Source: an uncultured Clostridia bacterium (lineage in GTDB: Bacteria; Bacillota; Clostridia; Oscillospirales; Ruminococcaceae). From it: a stretch of DNA of 6,207 nucleotides. Positions 4,797 through 6,207 of the stretch are shown here, one piece after another; the first letter of the stretch is position 1; each line of letters starts with the position of its first letter. Position numbers and translations under genes: made by a program. The notes beneath the pieces were generated by a model. That model saw only the letters and a list, made by a program, of their open reading frames with translations, had not been told where the DNA came from and searched no databases. The DNA lies in assembly GCA_945931735.1 (NCBI GenBank), contig CAMEPN010000122.1, forward strand, positions 1 to 6,207, given 5' to 3'.

Positions 4797-6207
4797 ATGG
4801 TAAGAGAAAAACCCACGAAAATTCTGTCGCTGATAATGGCGGTAGTCATGGCGGCAGCTCTGTCCTGTGTGTTCTGTTTTGAAAGAGCATATGCCGAAAC
4901 ATACGGCGACTGGGAATATACAGTTATTTCCGGAAATGCTAATGTAACTGCATACATAGGCACAGATACTGCTATCACAGTTCCTTCAAAGATCGACGGA
5001 AAGACGGTTTACTCCGTTTCGGGTCTTTGCGAAAACCGCATTAAGCCCCGTATAACCGCTGTAACTCTTTCGTCCGGAATCAAGGTGCTTAGCGACGGCG
5101 CACTGAGCAACTACACAGGCCTCACCAGAGTAAGCCTGCCCGAAACTCTCACAACTATCGGCGCAAATGCTTTCTTCGGCTGCACCGCGCTGACAGGTAT
5201 CACGCTCCCCTCTTCCGTAACAAGCATCGGAGAGAGCGCGTTCATGAACTGTACTGCTCTCAGCAGCGCAAACCTCACCTGCCGCGCGTCCGAAATCCCC
5301 TCTAAGGCTTTCGACAGCTGCACAAAGCTCACAACAGTTACCCTTCCCCTTTACATAACTTCTATCGGCGCAAGCGCTTTCAGCGGATGCAGCAGCCTCA
5401 CAACTGTAAGCATTCCCGACAGCGTTAAGTCGATCGGCAACAATGCGTTCGCAAACTGCTCCAAGCTTACTAACCTCACTCTCCCCGCAGAGCTTAAGAC
5501 GATCGAAGAGGCGGCATTCATGGGCTGCACCTCCATCACCTCCGTTTTCTTCCCCAACAAGGTAAGAACGATCACAGCGGAGTCCTTCAGAGGCTGCACA
5601 TCTCTTAAGGAGATCTATGTTTCCCCCTCTGTTACGGTAATTCAGGCAAACGCATTCTCCGGCTGCAGCTCCCTTGACAAGGCAGTATTCGGCGGTGAAT
5701 ATACCAACATAACAAACGCCTTTGACGTTGCTTCAACTCCCGACGTATACTATGCGTCCAAGTATGCCTCCAGCTGGCAGAGTTACAGCGGAAAAAAGGA
5801 GTCCTACAACGCTGTCGCTTCTATGGTAATTTCGGGTACACTTAAGCTCAACGAAGGCAAAAAGACAACCGTTACCGTAACTGCGAAGCCCACAAGCAGC
5901 CAGTTCGGCGAGATATACACTCTCACAAGCTCCAACACCAGTGTTGCTACTGTCAACAAGGACGGTCTTGTGACCGCAAGAGCTGCGGGTACCGCTACAA
6001 TAACCGCTACAAGCATTAACGGCACTACCGGTACGGCAGTTATCAAGGTTATCCCCACAACTCCCACAGGTCTCACCGTAAAGCCTAAGTCCACAAGCTC
6101 CGTTGACCTTAGCTGGAAGGACACAGGCGCAACAGGCTACTACATTTACAGAGCTACCTCCAAGACAGGCACCTACAAGAAGGTGGACACTGTTCTTGGA
6201 ACAAGCT
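4797..6207 (+). CDS. Secreted leucine-rich repeat (BspA-like) protein with Big_2 and FN3 domains, 3' partial
   Basis: The frame starts at ATG 4797, preceded by AAAGGAGG (4783-4790, spacing 6), and is still open at the window edge, giving 470 residues so far. Residues 1-33 are a Sec signal peptide: basic VREKPTK, a hydrophobic core ILSLIMAVVMAAALSCVFCF, and cleavage after AYA. A short beta region (GDWEYTVISGNANVTAYIG) leads into residues about 86-305, nine LRR_5 units of about 23 residues. Eight carry the pattern A/S-F-x-x-C followed by T/S and Leu or Ile, with phrases such as LPSSVTSIG between them; one unit is degenerate. Residues about 342-419 are a bacterial Ig-like group 2 domain (TSSNTSVATVNKDGLVTA, AGTATITA). 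Residues from 420 begin a fibronectin type III domain (PTGLTVKPKSTSSVDLSW, GYYIYRA). The protein should be secreted and may bind host or polysaccharide ligands; how it is anchored is beyond the window. Alanine is often GCA or GCT and lysine mostly AAG here, unlike the GCG-rich upstream genes, which may reflect high expression. Confidence 0.92.
   Translation, partial: MVREKPTKILSLIMAVVMAAALSCVFCFERAYAETYGDWEYTVISGNANVTAYIGTDTAITVPSKIDGKTVYSVSGLCENRIKPRITAVTLSSGIKVLSDGALSNYTGLTRVSLPETLTTIGANAFFGCTALTGITLPSSVTSIGESAFMNCTALSSANLTCRASEIPSKAFDSCTKLTTVTLPLYITSIGASAFSGCSSLTTVSIPDSVKSIGNNAFANCSKLTNLTLPAELKTIEEAAFMGCTSITSVFFPNKVRTITAESFRGCTSLKEIYVSPSVTVIQANAFSGCSSLDKAVFGGEYTNITNAFDVASTPDVYYASKYASSWQSYSGKKESYNAVASMVISGTLKLNEGKKTTVTVTAKPTSSQFGEIYTLTSSNTSVATVNKDGLVTARAAGTATITATSINGTTGTAVIKVIPTTPTGLTVKPKSTSSVDLSWKDTGATGYYIYRATSKTGTYKKVDTVLGTS

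Noticed and set aside
4870..5720. Tandem DNA repeats or a CRISPR-like array
   Set aside because: The periodicity of about 69 bases comes from 23-residue leucine-rich repeats; the units are similar in protein but diverged in DNA, with no identical repeats or spacers.

Overview
The window looks like a piece of a gut-type Clostridia genome (Oscillospiraceae/Ruminococcus-like), probably from a metagenome or draft assembly. This rests on three things: strong AAGGAGG-type ribosome binding sites with near-consensus TTGACA/TATAAT promoters; a secreted protein with BspA-type leucine-rich repeats followed by a Big_2 and a fibronectin type III domain; and an acetyl-CoA-type MetA together with an orphan HPt protein. 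Taxonomy is inferred from family resemblance, not from a marker gene.

Layout. Positions 1 to about 138 read, on the minus strand, as an internal piece of a class I fumarate hydratase alpha subunit. From about 116 the plus strand becomes the C-terminal half of an FGGY carbohydrate kinase (xylulokinase-like). The two genes are fused head to head inside their coding regions through about 23 bases that suit both, which looks like an assembly chimera. The kinase is followed, 14 bases after its stop, by a HAD-superfamily hydrolase (883-1569), and the pair forms a short operon. A good hairpin at 1576-1605 ends that operon and also faces the end of the convergent minus-strand genes.

From 1608 to 4487 three genes lie on the minus strand. 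In transcription order they are metA (homoserine O-acetyltransferase, 3567-4487), a FapA/DUF342 protein (2070-3461) and a small HPt phosphotransfer protein (1608-1952). Each has its own recognisable promoter, so they are neighbours more than a tight operon. The HPt and metA promoters match TTGACA-17-TATAAT exactly, which also rules out the longer upstream starts that an open-reading-frame search would give.

The 4488-4796 intergenic region is divergent. It holds the metA promoter with a structured leader of roughly 117 nt, and the extended -10 promoter of a large secreted leucine-rich repeat protein that starts at 4797 and runs off the right edge. That second transcript is predicted to begin almost exactly at a perfect 8-bp hairpin.

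The genes do not form one pathway: sugar phosphorylation (kinase and HAD), methionine biosynthesis (metA), possible phosphorelay signalling (HPt), a cell-envelope or flagellar-associated family (DUF342) and a cell-surface protein. I saw no mobile element, CRISPR array, tRNA or rRNA, and no clear new system. The points most worth checking are the left-hand junction, the metA leader and the hairpin at the 5' end of the leucine-rich repeat transcript.
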